DNA of 26,121 nt from Bacillota bacterium (GCA_023441625.1 JAEZOA010000156.1:1-26121); one strand, 5' to 3'; shown: positions 14,124-22,587, counted from the stretch's first letter. Notes: a model not told the origin generated them from the sequence alone. Translations and numbers: made by a program.

Positions 14124-15440
14124 TTATTGGGGTGTTTTTAAACCTAAGTCTGTAGAATTGTATAAATAGTCACTTAGTTCCTTAAATGTAATCTTCCCTT
14201 TTACAGGCTTATAATATTTTCCGTTTATTTCCGTAATTATATGACCCTCCTCAGTTTCATAAAAATTCAAGGTTACACTGTCATCTTTTGATCTTCCAAT
14301 TGTACTAGTGATAACAAGCCGTTCACCTGTGTCTTTTTCGACTTCTTGTACTCGATAATAGTCAAATATACCAAATAAACTCTGGCAAGACCATTCTGGA
14401 TTTTTACAAAGTACTTCGTCACCATTTGTTTTATTGAGAAAATATAAATATGAAACGCCGCTTTCATAATATGGTAATATTTCAGTTATACTTGGATACT
14501 GCTCACCTAGCTTATACAGTTTCTGAATCTCCTCACATAGCTCTGAGGATAGGTTAATATATCCACCAAATGTAGAAGCTATTTTTTGCTCAGGATAAAC
14601 CTGTATATGAAAAGCCATACCATCTTTGAAAATTAGGTTTATAGGTATGCGATTATCATTATTATTCTTATTCTGTGCTTCATGGGAATTTAGTAATGGC
14701 AATCCAGGTAATTCCTCATTGATGAGTGAGAGTAAATGTTCATTTTCAGAGGTTCTCATCCATGAGCCATCTTCTTGACTACGAAGTTCAACACTAGCAA
14801 CAATAGGCGAATTTGACTTCATATTAAAAACATCTGAAATAGTAAGTTTAAGTGGTTCATTTTCATTTGATACAGCTTTCCTTTCACGGTAAAAAATAAA
14901 TTTGTTATTATAATTATCTATAATAAGCACTGCACTTTCTTTTTTAATATCTTTGATAGCGTAAATTTCTGTTCCAACATCAAAGGTACTTGAAAAATCC
15001 GGTGGTGTTCCTGTGTAGCGTTTACCCTTTAGGTCTAAAGTTACCTCACCAAGCTTAGAGCCTTTAATTTTATTATAATTTTCCTCATTAATGTCATATC
15101 GGGAATAGCCCAACCATGATGAGGGACTATATTCATATCCATCTAAATATACTATTGAAGCATAACTAGCCACTTCCAGAGCATTATTAGCTTCATCTGC
15201 TAATATAATAAAATCATTTTTTGCATTATTTTCAACACTAACCTGTCTCAGCCGAGGTAAAAGAACTATACTTGTACCTACAATCACTATCAAGGCAGCA
15301 ATAACAGGTATTAAATGCTTTATTTTAAGAGTATTTGAACCGAATTTTGCACGTTTCATTGAAGCCGTTAATTTTTCTTTAAAAGCATCACTTGCTTCTA
15401 TTTTGCTGATTGCAGCTTTATATACATCCTTATTCATCAT
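14124..15440 (-). CDS. Membrane-anchored probable anti-sigma factor
   Basis: The 438-residue protein has a short cytoplasmic N-terminal helix region (about 1-40), a single membrane helix (about 42-62, HLIPVIAALIVIVGTSIVLL) and a long extracellular part without a domain I recognise. It overlaps the ECF sigma gene by 11 bp and shares its transcript; this arrangement is typical of a sigma/anti-sigma pair in which the N-terminus holds the sigma factor and the outer part senses a signal. There is no zinc-binding HXXXCXXC motif. Two adjacent ATGs (15440 and 15437) and an in-frame TTG follow AAAGGAGG; 15440 has the best spacing. Confidence 0.72.
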   Translation of the reverse strand: MMNKDVYKAAISKIEASDAFKEKLTASMKRAKFGSNTLKIKHLIPVIAALIVIVGTSIVLLPRLRQVSVENNAKNDFIILADEANNALEVASYASIVYLDGYEYSPSSWLGYSRYDINEENYNKIKGSKLGEVTLDLKGKRYTGTPPDFSSTFDVGTEIYAIKDIKKESAVLIIDNYNNKFIFYRERKAVSNENEPLKLTISDVFNMKSNSPIVASVELRSQEDGSWMRTSENEHLLSLINEELPGLPLLNSHEAQNKNNNDNRIPINLIFKDGMAFHIQVYPEQKIASTFGGYINLSSELCEEIQKLYKLGEQYPSITEILPYYESGVSYLYFLNKTNGDEVLCKNPEWSCQSLFGIFDYYRVQEVEKDTGERLVITSTIGRSKDDSVTLNFYETEEGHIITEINGKYYKPVKGKITFKELSDYLYNSTDLGLKTPQ

Positions 15441-15927
15441 CAAAATCCTCCTTTAGTTTAGTTTTAAGCTGTTTTCTAGCTCTATGCAACTGTGAACCAA
15501 TGGTTGATTCCTTTTTCCCTAAAATAGCAGCAATTTCAGCCATACTATATCCCTCGAAATAGAATAAATGAATGATACTACAGTATTTTATAGGTAATTC
15601 TAAGACAGCACTTAAAACTTCGTTCTCCTTTTGAGTAAAATTGAAGTTAGCTTCACTAAGTGGTACTGTTTTTCTTATCCATGCTGTCTTTAATCGATTT
15701 TTGCATAAATTTATAGCCACCCTTAATAGCCATGCCTTTTCATGTGAAGCATTTTCAAAGCTAGGCCTTTTTTTTATCAGTTTTAGAAATGCGTCTTGAG
15801 TCACATCCTCAGCATCACTCATATTTTTCATATATGAGTAAGATACTCTAATGAGCATATCTGTATATTTTTCTATAGATTCCATAATATTTAAATCGTA
15901 CTCGTCTATTTCTATTAGTGCTATCAT
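15430..15927 (-). CDS. ECF-type RNA polymerase sigma factor
   Basis: The 165-residue protein has sigma region 2 at about 15-80 (YSYMKNMSDAEDVTQDAFLK; then AWLLRVAINLCKNRLK) and region 4 at about 105-155 (FEGYSMAEIAAILGKKEST, then HRARKQLK). There is no region 3, as in extracytoplasmic function sigma factors. The frame extends upstream to 15978, but ATG 15927 follows GGGAGGTG and gives the usual family length. The downstream membrane protein is its likely anti-sigma partner. The regulon and the inducing signal are unknown. Confidence 0.92.
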   Translation of the reverse strand: MIALIEIDEYDLNIMESIEKYTDMLIRVSYSYMKNMSDAEDVTQDAFLKLIKKRPSFENASHEKAWLLRVAINLCKNRLKTAWIRKTVPLSEANFNFTQKENEVLSAVLELPIKYCSIIHLFYFEGYSMAEIAAILGKKESTIGSQLHRARKQLKTKLKEDFDDE

Positions 15928-15982
15928 TGCACACCTCCCTATAAATATAATACAATTTATATAGGCAAAACTTTGCATTTCT

Positions 15983-16017
15983 AAAAAAAGACCTTCAAGA
16001 AAACTTGAAAGTCTTTT
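15983..16017 (-). terminator. Intrinsic terminator of the ABM-protein gene
   Basis: On the - strand AAAGACTTTCAAG and CTTGAAGGTCTTT pair around a TTTT loop (one G-U), followed by seven Ts. It separates the regulator/ABM unit from the sigma-factor operon. Confidence 0.87.
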
Positions 16018-16072
16018 AAACTAGGATATAGGGGTTGTATTTCACTTGATAAGGGTGCATAAAAAGGTTCGA

Positions 16073-16396
16073 TCATAAGCATTTATCCCATACACTAACT
16101 TGTTCTAAAAGTGACATTTTTACACTTGTAGGGTCAAGAACCTTGCGGAACTCCTCAGTAATAGGAGTTTTCATCATTAGTTTAATTACTTGCTTAGCAT
16201 CATCCATGCACTCCCAATGCTGTATCATTATCCAACAGCCATTTTCTCTGCCTCTGGCTAATTCTGTACTTATAAAACCTTTTTGTTGAGAATGGAAGTC
16301 CCTTTCCAGTGAATCTACAATTTTTATAAACTCTTCAGCTTGAGTACCTGATAAAACTCTAAATTCCACTATTTCAATAACAATTTTTTTATCCAT
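16073..16396 (-). CDS. Antibiotic biosynthesis monooxygenase (ABM) fold protein
   Basis: The 107-residue protein shows the ferredoxin-like ABM pattern: strand VIEIVEFRVLSG, helix TQAEEFIKIVDSLERDF, GFISTELARGRENG, then WIMIQHWECMDDAKQVIK and a Pro/Thr-containing end. Members include quinol monooxygenases, heme-degrading enzymes and many small dimeric proteins of unknown activity. The sequence gives no specific substrate. AGGAGCG precedes the ATG. It lies 86 bp downstream of an AraC-type regulator on the same strand, which may control it. Confidence 0.75.
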   Translation of the reverse strand: MDKKIVIEIVEFRVLSGTQAEEFIKIVDSLERDFHSQQKGFISTELARGRENGCWIMIQHWECMDDAKQVIKLMMKTPITEEFRKVLDPTSVKMSLLEQVSVWDKCL

Positions 16397-16482
16397 ATAT
16401 CTTTTCGCTCCTAAAATGTATTTTTATTATTAGCGATATTTTATTATAAAAATTTTTCCACTAATAGTAAAAATGCGACATA

Positions 16483-17301
16483 TCAGATAATTTGTTTTAC
16501 AGCCCTTTTTTCATTTAAAAATTGTGTTGGAGAGCATCCAGTAAAGGTTTTGAAGTCTTTCAAAAAATGTGTTTGGTCGTAATAGTTATTTTGATATGCT
16601 TCAAAGGTTAAATCTACTTTTTCCTGATTAATGATTTTACTAAACACCTTTTGAAACCTGGAAATTCTATAGAATGATTTTGGACTTACCCCCACATACT
16701 TGTTAAAAATTCGTTCCAGTTTACGTTTACTTATTCCGTATTGGTCACAAAACAATTGAATATTCATATTAACCATATTTTCATAAAAGCAATGAAGTAT
16801 ATTACTTATATTACTGTTGGGAATATAAGTATTGCTAATTAGTTTCAAAAGTCCTTCTTCAAGAATATCCAGCTTTTTTAAAGTTGAGTCAGCCTCATTT
16901 ATTTGATCATCTATATCTAAAACAAACTTATTAGCAATAATATTTAAATCTATAGTTTTTTGAGTAAATTCACATATAGGTATTTTTAAAAATGGATATA
17001 AACCTGACGGAAAAAATGAGATACCAAAAACATTGAGCTTACCCTCTTGATTTATCATGCAATACCTATCTTTAATCCCATTAAAATGAAATTTAGCTGG
17101 AACTAATTCTTTATTTTGTTTAGTTATATAACGAATTGGTGATGAGAAATTTAATATTAAATCAATATTATTTACAGGCAGGAGTTTATGACTTATTTTT
17201 ATATCAGTACTCTCCATAACCCAAAAATATTTAATAAATGGTTTTAAAACAGCATGCTTCACTTGATATCTTGTTGTTCTTAATTTTCCATTAGTATCCA
17301 T
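16483..17301 (-). CDS. AraC family transcriptional regulator
   Basis: The 272-residue protein has an N-terminal DUF6597-type domain (about 10-110, with FIKYFWVMES) and a C-terminal double helix-turn-helix (about 180-268). The first helix-turn-helix reads IQLFCDQYGISKRKLERIFNKY, noted here in outline, and the second ends YDQTHFLKDFKTFTG, the AraC signature. The GTG at 17310 falls in the ribosome binding site, so ATG 17301 after GAGGTG is the start. The ligand is unknown. It lies between ddl and the ABM-fold gene; control of the latter is plausible. Confidence 0.88.
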   Translation of the reverse strand: MDTNGKLRTTRYQVKHAVLKPFIKYFWVMESTDIKISHKLLPVNNIDLILNFSSPIRYITKQNKELVPAKFHFNGIKDRYCMINQEGKLNVFGISFFPSGLYPFLKIPICEFTQKTIDLNIIANKFVLDIDDQINEADSTLKKLDILEEGLLKLISNTYIPNSNISNILHCFYENMVNMNIQLFCDQYGISKRKLERIFNKYVGVSPKSFYRISRFQKVFSKIINQEKVDLTFEAYQNNYYDQTHFLKDFKTFTGCSPTQFLNEKRAVKQII

Positions 17302-17377
17302 AAATATCACCTCATTCCTGCTAAAGCTATTTTAAGCAATATAAGTTAGTACTATTTTGATTAGGTATCAATATTAA

Positions 17378-18412
17378 TTATTTTTCAACACAATTTACAA
17401 TACGATTACATAACTCTACATATAAAATTCCATCTGCTAAAGCTTCCTGTGGGAGAAGACTTGTTGGTGTCATTCCAGGAAGAGTATTTGCTTCAAGACA
17501 AATAAATTCTCCATTCCCATCTAATATAAAATCTATTCTGGCATATGTTCCAAGTCGTAAAATCTTATGTATTTTTAACGCAAGACTTTGAACTGTTTTA
17601 GTATCAATCTCTGAAAGATTTGCAGGACATATTTCCTCTGTTAAACCTGATTGATATTTGTTTTTATAATCATAAAATCCTTGCTTTGGGATTATTTCTA
17701 TTACTGGCAAAGCTACACCATCTAGTATCCCAACCGAAAACTCCCTTCCTAAAATCATTTTTTCTATCAAAATACATTGCTCAACAGTGTTAGCATTGTT
17801 AATGGCATTCTGTAGCTGATCAAAATCATGTACAATAGATACACCAATACTTGAGCCTGCACTACAGGGCTTGACTACACAAGGTATACCAACTCTATCC
17901 TTAACATTATTTACTGACATTGATTCAGAAAGAATAACCCATTCTGCTGTTGGAATTTGTGCTTGGCATAAAAGTTTCTTTGTTAAATCCTTATCCATTG
18001 CAATAAGACTTCCAATATAACCAGTTCCCGTATATTTTACTCCCATTACATCAAAAGCTGCTTGTATTTGTCCATTCTCACCCATAGCACCATGTAACGC
18101 AATAAAAACAACATCCGCGAACTGGCATAGTTGTAATACGTTAGGCCCGATAAGTGCATCTCCATTGTTATTTCTACTCTTTATCTCAATTAAGTCAGGC
18201 TCAGTATCAGGAACTATATAAGAGTATGGACTACCAGTATTGTCCTCAAATAATTTCTCAAAATCACATTCGTTAGCTGAAATACCTTCATAAGCGTCAA
18301 TTAGTAATACCCGGTGTCCTGCCTCTCTAAGAGCATTAGCAATAAGACTTCCTGATGAAAGTGATACATCTCTTTCTGGGCTTAAGCCCCCTGCAAGTAC
18401 AACAATTTTCAT
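17378..18412 (-). CDS. ddl: D-alanine--D-alanine ligase
   Basis: The 344-residue ATP-grasp enzyme joins two D-alanines for the peptidoglycan precursor. Visible motifs are GGLSPERDVSLSSG (Glu13), LHGAMGENG (106-114), KPCSAGSSIGVS (181-192), YDYKNKY (247-253), ARIDF and LEANTLPGMT (307-316). The Tyr in the omega loop fits D-Ala-D-Ala specificity rather than the D-lactate ligases of vancomycin resistance. GGGGTGAAG precedes the ATG. The gene is not beside murF; a separate promoter lies upstream. Many Clostridia carry more than one ddl, so this may be a second copy. Confidence 0.93.
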   Translation of the reverse strand: MKIVVLAGGLSPERDVSLSSGSLIANALREAGHRVLLIDAYEGISANECDFEKLFEDNTGSPYSYIVPDTEPDLIEIKSRNNNGDALIGPNVLQLCQFADVVFIALHGAMGENGQIQAAFDVMGVKYTGTGYIGSLIAMDKDLTKKLLCQAQIPTAEWVILSESMSVNNVKDRVGIPCVVKPCSAGSSIGVSIVHDFDQLQNAINNANTVEQCILIEKMILGREFSVGILDGVALPVIEIIPKQGFYDYKNKYQSGLTEEICPANLSEIDTKTVQSLALKIHKILRLGTYARIDFILDGNGEFICLEANTLPGMTPTSLLPQEALADGILYVELCNRIVNCVEK

Positions 18413-18487
18413 AACTTCACCCCTATATAGTAATCATTTAATAATATTTTATTATTTTATTAAGCTATTTATTAAGACTTCGGTTAC

Positions 18488-18517
18488 ATTATATCAAACA
18501 AAATACTAGTTCTAAAC
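18488..18517 (-). promoter_or_regulatory. Extended -10 promoter of ddl
   Basis: On the - strand TGATATAAT (extended -10; hexamer 18493-18488) follows TTTAGA at a 17-bp spacing. It lies about 75 bp upstream of the ddl start codon. Confidence 0.6.
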
Positions 18518-18546
18518 ATTTTTTACTATTATTTTAAAATTTAAAT

Positions 18547-18593
18547 AAGACTAGAGCTCAGTTAAAGTTTCTACTTCACCAAACCCTAGTCTT
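18547..18593 (-). terminator. Probable terminator after the LamG protein gene
   Basis: On the - strand AAGACTAG (18593-18586) pairs with CTAGTCTT (18554-18547) across a 31-nt interval, followed by the T/A-rich ATTTAAATTTT. The long loop and broken T-tract make it a weaker terminator than others in the window. Confidence 0.55.
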
Positions 18594-18621
18594 GTTTCTT
18601 ATATTGTGGAACTTATAATCA

Positions 18622-20457
18622 TTACTTTACCACAATAGATATACTCTTTGAGTACTTACCATATGTAACTGTTATGGTAGCTTTTCCCTTACCAACAGTA
18701 GAAATTTTTCCAGTATTGCTTACAGTGGCTACCTTTGCATTATTTGACTTATAAGTTGCTTTTGCTGATACATTTAATTTTTTGAGTTCTTCCTTGCCAT
18801 TTTGTAAAGGAGTACTTGGAGACGTGAACATATGTGTAAGCAAGTTAGTTGTTAGCTGTACGCTTTGTTTTTGTTTCAATGAAGTAAGTACAACCTTTTT
18901 ATCATTAGTCACAACCTCTAAACCATCTCTCATATTATAGAGTGTTTTTACCTGCGTTGGTGTAAGTGCATAGTTGTATATTCTAAATTCATCCATTATA
19001 CCCTTAAAGTAAACACTGTCAGTAGTACCACCTATCCATAGTGGACCACTGGAATTTGATATATCGCCAGTAAATTCTTCAGATTTAATTAGCGTTCCAT
19101 TTAAATATAATTTTACAGTATTGCTATCTTCAATATCATTTTCTGTTTCATCGCTAACATATTTTCCATCATAAGTTGCTGTATAATAATACCACTTACC
19201 ATTATCTGTATCAGCATTTCTATCTGTATCAGCATTTCTATCTGTATCAAATTCGAAAAATTCTCCTCCATTAAAATTAGACAAGGATAGGCGTGGTCCT
19301 GAACTATCAACCCAATCCAGCAAGTGATATGAGCACTCTTTTTTATTTTTACTTGAGCCGTATTTCGCAAAGATTGGCTGATTGGTTTTGGTTTTTTCTT
19401 TATATACCCACATTCCAAAGGTGAACCCTCTATCAAGGTCAAGAGAGTCGCTATCCTTAACCTGAATATAGCTTGCACCACTGAATTTTATCCCTTTTCC
19501 TGCAACACCATCTACATATTTAAAATTATTGGCTTTAACAGCAACACCATCATTTTTAAAAGCTGATAAATCTTTGAGATTGTTTTCAAATTTATAGTAA
19601 GCTACCAGATTATTTGGCTTACTTATTAAGTCCTTACCAGGAGCTTTAGTAGCAATATTATCATAGATATCCTCAATTTCACTATAAGTAAGAGCTTTAT
19701 TGTAAATTTTCATATCATCCAAAATGCCCTTAAAATAATTATCTACCGTCATAAAATGTCCAAATCCAATATATAAAGGTTGAGAAGAGTTTAAAAATGA
19801 TGAACTTATTAGCTCGCTCTTCACTAATTCCTTATCTTGATATATTTTCATTGTTTCACCATCATAAGTTGCCGATATCAAGGTCCATTTTTGAATGTCC
19901 ACTTGTTTTTCTGAATGTATATCATCTGCACCATCTTCATCACAGAAAGTAACCCCAGGAGTCATTTCCCACCATTCATATACACCATAGGGGAAGTCAT
20001 AACCTTCTTCATTGTTCTTAATGATATAAGGCACTCCTCCTTCCATGCTATCTTTTTTCCTCATATCATCTTTATAAACCCAGAAGGAAAAAGTAAATTC
20101 ATCTGTTAGGTCAAGGGAGTTGCTGTCTTTTACTTTTATATAGCTCTTACCATCAAGTTTTACACCCTTACCTGATACAGCATCTACAAAGGTAACACCC
20201 GTTTTTCCACCCACCGCTTCCCCGTCATTTTTAAACTGTGAGGAATCCTTAAGATCACCGTCAAATTTCCAATGTGCAATAAGGCCTTTATATCCACCTA
20301 AATCGGATTTACCTGTTTCAGAATCTAATGTTTCTTCATATGTACTATCTTCTGCCTGTTCTTCATCGTCTGCAAATATTATCATTGTTGAAAACACACT
20401 AGTAAAGAGTAATGTTAACGCTACTAACAATGCCATCAATTTTCTATTCTTTAGCAT
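18622..20457 (-). CDS. Secreted double LamG-like, Ig-like (Big_2) protein
   Basis: The 611-residue protein has a signal peptide (about 1-30, ending IIFA), an acidic linker, and two concanavalin/LamG-like jelly-roll modules (about 58-262 and 285-505). Each module has the repeated features KDSSQFKNDG or KDLSAFKNDG, GKGVKLDG or GKGIKFSG, SYIKVKDSNSLDL or SYIQVKDSDSLDL, and a closing KGILDDMKIYNKAL or KGIMDEFRIYNYAL. A bacterial Ig-like group 2 domain follows (about 525-611, VATVSNTGKISTVGKGKATITV). Such proteins bind glycans or proteins at the cell surface; no catalytic or sortase motif is present. An 18-nt in-frame tandem repeat encodes DTDRNA units in the second LamG. AAGGAGG precedes the ATG. 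The AraC regulator upstream may control it. Confidence 0.88.
   Translation of the reverse strand: MLKNRKLMALLVALTLLFTSVFSTMIIFADDEEQAEDSTYEETLDSETGKSDLGGYKGLIAHWKFDGDLKDSSQFKNDGEAVGGKTGVTFVDAVSGKGVKLDGKSYIKVKDSNSLDLTDEFTFSFWVYKDDMRKKDSMEGGVPYIIKNNEEGYDFPYGVYEWWEMTPGVTFCDEDGADDIHSEKQVDIQKWTLISATYDGETMKIYQDKELVKSELISSSFLNSSQPLYIGFGHFMTVDNYFKGILDDMKIYNKALTYSEIEDIYDNIATKAPGKDLISKPNNLVAYYKFENNLKDLSAFKNDGVAVKANNFKYVDGVAGKGIKFSGASYIQVKDSDSLDLDRGFTFGMWVYKEKTKTNQPIFAKYGSSKNKKECSYHLLDWVDSSGPRLSLSNFNGGEFFEFDTDRNADTDRNADTDNGKWYYYTATYDGKYVSDETENDIEDSNTVKLYLNGTLIKSEEFTGDISNSSGPLWIGGTTDSVYFKGIMDEFRIYNYALTPTQVKTLYNMRDGLEVVTNDKKVVLTSLKQKQSVQLTTNLLTHMFTSPSTPLQNGKEELKKLNVSAKATYKSNNAKVATVSNTGKISTVGKGKATITVTYGKYSKSISIVVK
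19203..19249. repeat. 18-bp in-frame tandem repeat, 2.6 copies
   Basis: The unit TATCTGTATCAGCATTTC occurs at 19203-19220 and 19221-19238, with a partial third copy at 19239-19249. It encodes repeated DTDRNA in the second LamG module. Copies are identical, suggesting recent slippage; whole units can be gained or lost without shifting frame. Confidence 0.9.
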
Positions 20458-20562
20458 ACAAATGGACCTCCTTGATTATAGTTATATACAATATACATAT
20501 ATTCCAAGTATATCATTTAGCTACCATCGAAGACTTCGGATTCGTTGCTATTCAACTCGGGT

Positions 20563-21447
20563 TTATTGCTGTAGTTTTCTATATTGTGAAGGTAAAACTC
20601 CAACTTTTCTCTTGAATACGGAGGAAAAATGCTCCAAATTGTTAAATCCACATCGGAAGCATATATCAGTTATATTGTAAATTTTGAGCTTTAATAATTC
20701 CTTTGATTTTTCAATTTTTATGTCCAATAAGTAGTCATAAGGTGTTTTACCTGTCATAGCCTTAAAGGTTCTTATAAAGTGATATGGACTTAAGTTTGCA
20801 ATACGTGCCACATCTCCAAGAGAAAAAGTACTATTATATTCTTCTCTCAAATAGGCTATTGCTCGATTGATATTATCTCTTTCGCAGTAGTTTAATTCTG
20901 TTATCATTTTTGGAATATTACTTTTGAACTGTCTTAATATATTAATTCCAATAAGGTTATTTATATTCTGTAGTATAAAATCACTACCAGTTTGTGTATT
21001 TCTTGTTTCTTCTCTAAACATCTTAAGCAGTCCAAATAGCTCAGTTCCTACTTTTACACTTTCATTTTCAAAGGTAACATTATTTTTTTTGCAATATGAA
21101 TATGATATATCATTGAGAGTTCTCTTATCTATTTGAAATGCCAGTAGCTTCCACTCCAATACATCTTTAGTTGGGCCATGAGACTGTTCCGAATTAATAG
21201 GTAAGAATTTATGCTTTTCAGAAGCAATAACTTTTTTTTCTACTCCTGTATAAGGCATATCAGTTAATGGTAATAGGAATTCATAGCTATCATGAGAATG
21301 GCAACCCTTAGACATATTAATACCACCTGTTGATGACAATATAAGCATTCCCTGTCCAACAAATACATCCACATTGCTTTCACCAATTTTGTTAATGTTA
21401 AAAGGGTATGGTCCATCACCAATAAGTCTTTTTATTCTCTTATCCAT
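20563..21447 (-). CDS. AraC family transcriptional regulator
   Basis: The 294-residue protein has an N-terminal cupin-like sensing domain (about 25-110, with CHSHDSYEFLLPL and SEQSHGP, matching the His-rich AraC_binding pattern) and a C-terminal AraC helix-turn-helix pair (about 190-292: FSLGDVARIANLSPYHFIRT and ITDICFRCGFNNLEHFSSVF). TAGGAGG precedes the ATG. A consensus promoter on the - strand (21527-21499) carries an inverted repeat, a possible autoregulatory site. The next gene on the same strand, 105 bp on, encodes a secreted LamG protein, which suggests control of a surface or polysaccharide-related function. Confidence 0.9.
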   Translation of the reverse strand: MDKRIKRLIGDGPYPFNINKIGESNVDVFVGQGMLILSSTGGINMSKGCHSHDSYEFLLPLTDMPYTGVEKKVIASEKHKFLPINSEQSHGPTKDVLEWKLLAFQIDKRTLNDISYSYCKKNNVTFENESVKVGTELFGLLKMFREETRNTQTGSDFILQNINNLIGINILRQFKSNIPKMITELNYCERDNINRAIAYLREEYNSTFSLGDVARIANLSPYHFIRTFKAMTGKTPYDYLLDIKIEKSKELLKLKIYNITDICFRCGFNNLEHFSSVFKRKVGVLPSQYRKLQQ

Positions 21448-21498
21448 TATTCCTCCTAAATTTCCATCTAATTGATAACAACAAGCTATAATAATATC

Positions 21499-21527
21499 AT
21501 TCTATTTCCGTTGTAATATAATGTCAA
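21499..21527 (-). promoter_or_regulatory. Promoter of the AraC-type regulator gene
   Basis: On the - strand TTGACA (21527-21522), a 17-bp spacer and TAGAAT (21504-21499) form a near-consensus sigma-A promoter, about 50 bp ahead of the start codon at 21447. Confidence 0.75.
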
Positions 21528-21540
21528 TTAGATTACAACG
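21509..21540. promoter_or_regulatory. 9-bp inverted repeat operator in the divergent promoter region
   Basis: CGTTGTAAT (21509-21517) and ATTACAACG (21532-21540) are perfect inverted copies separated by 14 bp. One arm lies in the spacer of the - strand promoter and the other just upstream of its -35 box. The site lies between the divergent AraC-type and Spo0E-like genes and could control both. The binding protein is unknown. Confidence 0.6.
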
Positions 21541-21586
21541 AATATTTATAAATATAACAAACCATACTATTTCAAGAGGTGATAGT

Positions 21587-21763
21587 ATGAGTGAATTAAA
21601 TAATTTATTAAATGACATTGAAAAGCTACGTATAAACCTGAACAAACTTATAGATGAGAAGAATACTAATTTAATTGATCCTGAAATCATAACAGCAAGC
21701 CAAATACTTAATGCCGCAATAACTAAGTATAATGAAATTATTAATAATAATGAAATAAAATAG
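21587..21763 (+). CDS. Spo0E-like sporulation regulatory phosphatase
   Basis: The 58-residue protein is a predicted two-helix hairpin: LNNLLNDIEKLRINLNKLID, then NLIDPEIITASQILNAAITKYNEI. This is the size and fold of Spo0E family aspartyl-phosphate phosphatases, which remove phosphate from Spo0A~P and restrain sporulation. The family signature SQxLD appears as SQILN, with Asn for Asp. AGAGGTGAT precedes ATG 21587; the in-frame upstream extension has no ribosome binding site and crosses the operator at 21532-21540. Monocistronic and divergent from the AraC-type gene. Confidence 0.85.
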   Translation: MSELNNLLNDIEKLRINLNKLIDEKNTNLIDPEIITASQILNAAITKYNEIINNNEIK

Positions 21764-21849
21764 TCACAAGCGATTATGAGTACGGGGGCTGACCCTATAG
21801 CCATTGCTTTTTGGGGCAAAATGTGATTTTTATCTGTCTTGAAAATAGG

Positions 21850-22167
21850 TTAGCTCAAGTCGTACGTTGACCACCCAGAATAAACAATATCCATTTGCAA
21901 CTTATAAAAGGCTTTCCTGGGTTTTAAGCACCAGATTGAACGCTTAAAATTAATCACTGTTTTGGGTTCTGTATAGAAAACAAAGTATAACCCTCCTCTT
22001 TCACCAATACATACTGTTTCTGCAAGATATTCCTCTGTTACTCCTGTTTTTCCCTTATTGTTCTCTTTCCAATTGCTATTACATTGTTTAAAATCAATAA
22101 ACTGAGTCTGACCCGTGTCATCAATATAATGTATTCCATCATAGCTTATAGACTTAATTTTTCTCAT
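21850..22167 (-). CDS. Hypothetical protein, 105 residues
   Basis: I do not recognise a family. The protein is a soluble, mixed alpha/beta-looking chain starting MRKIKSISYDGIHYIDDTGQ and ending VYSGWSTYDLS, with two Cys in the body (CNSNW, VCIGERGG) and a third in WCLKPRK. There is no signal peptide or membrane helix. AGGGGG precedes the ATG at good spacing, so translation is likely. It lies downstream of a decayed region that contains a truncated winged-helix gene and a broken lipoprotein gene, so it may itself be an accessory remnant. Confidence 0.6.
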   Translation of the reverse strand: MRKIKSISYDGIHYIDDTGQTQFIDFKQCNSNWKENNKGKTGVTEEYLAETVCIGERGGLYFVFYTEPKTVINFKRSIWCLKPRKAFYKLQMDIVYSGWSTYDLS

Positions 22168-22272
22168 AGAATACCCCCTTCATCTTTTGACTAGCAACTT
22201 ATACTTAATTCTCCTTTTTAAATACCCCTTAACACAATAGATATGCTTGCACGTCCTACTGCTTAAAAATCC

Positions 22273-22527
22273 TTAACTAAATTCATTTTCAGTAACAGTT
22301 ATGCTAATATTGTCATTGGTTTTAATGTCATCAATACTATCAAAGTTATTAATGCGTATATAATGCTTGTCTTTTAATAGCTTAACGTACTTTTTAACTG
22401 TCCCAACATCTGTTAAGCCATCTATCTCCCCCAACGAATCTCTTATTGACCTAATTGAAACCTCTGCTGAAGCAGTTGTACCCTGCCTATAAAGAAGATA
22501 ACAGTATATTGTAAATCCTTCAGTTCC
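22273..22527 (-). pseudogene. 5'-truncated winged-helix (replication-initiator-like) remnant
   Basis: An 84-codon open frame with no usable start runs from just inside a TAA (22530-22528) to the stop at 22275-22273. It reads as a clean winged-helix domain: FTIYCYLLYRQG, SIRSIRDSLGEIDGL, VGTVKKYVKLLKDKHYIRI. That pattern (small HTH, then a TVKKYVKLL recognition helix) occurs at the N-terminus of plasmid/phage replication and conserved clostridial helix-turn-helix proteins. The N-terminal part and start codon are missing and the C-terminal end is short, so this is a fragment. The remaining bases of 22168-22587 hold nothing else I can support. Confidence 0.6.
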
Positions 22528-22587
22528 TTATAAACGGCAGTGGTACTGGTTAAAATATACTTAATAATTTATCATTACTTCGGGTAT

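Noticed and set aside
17378..18412. Ddl considered as a vancomycin-type D-Ala-D-Lac ligase
   Set aside because: The omega-loop Tyr region YDYKNKY is of the D-Ala-D-Ala type and no vanH, vanX or vanR/S genes are nearby.
19203..19249. Short tandem repeat considered as a CRISPR fragment
   Set aside because: Units are contiguous without spacers, are in frame with a secreted protein and have no cas genes nearby.
21776..21825. GGGGGCTGACCC region after the Spo0E-like gene considered as a transposon end
   Set aside because: No matching inverted end or transposase fragment is visible in the window.
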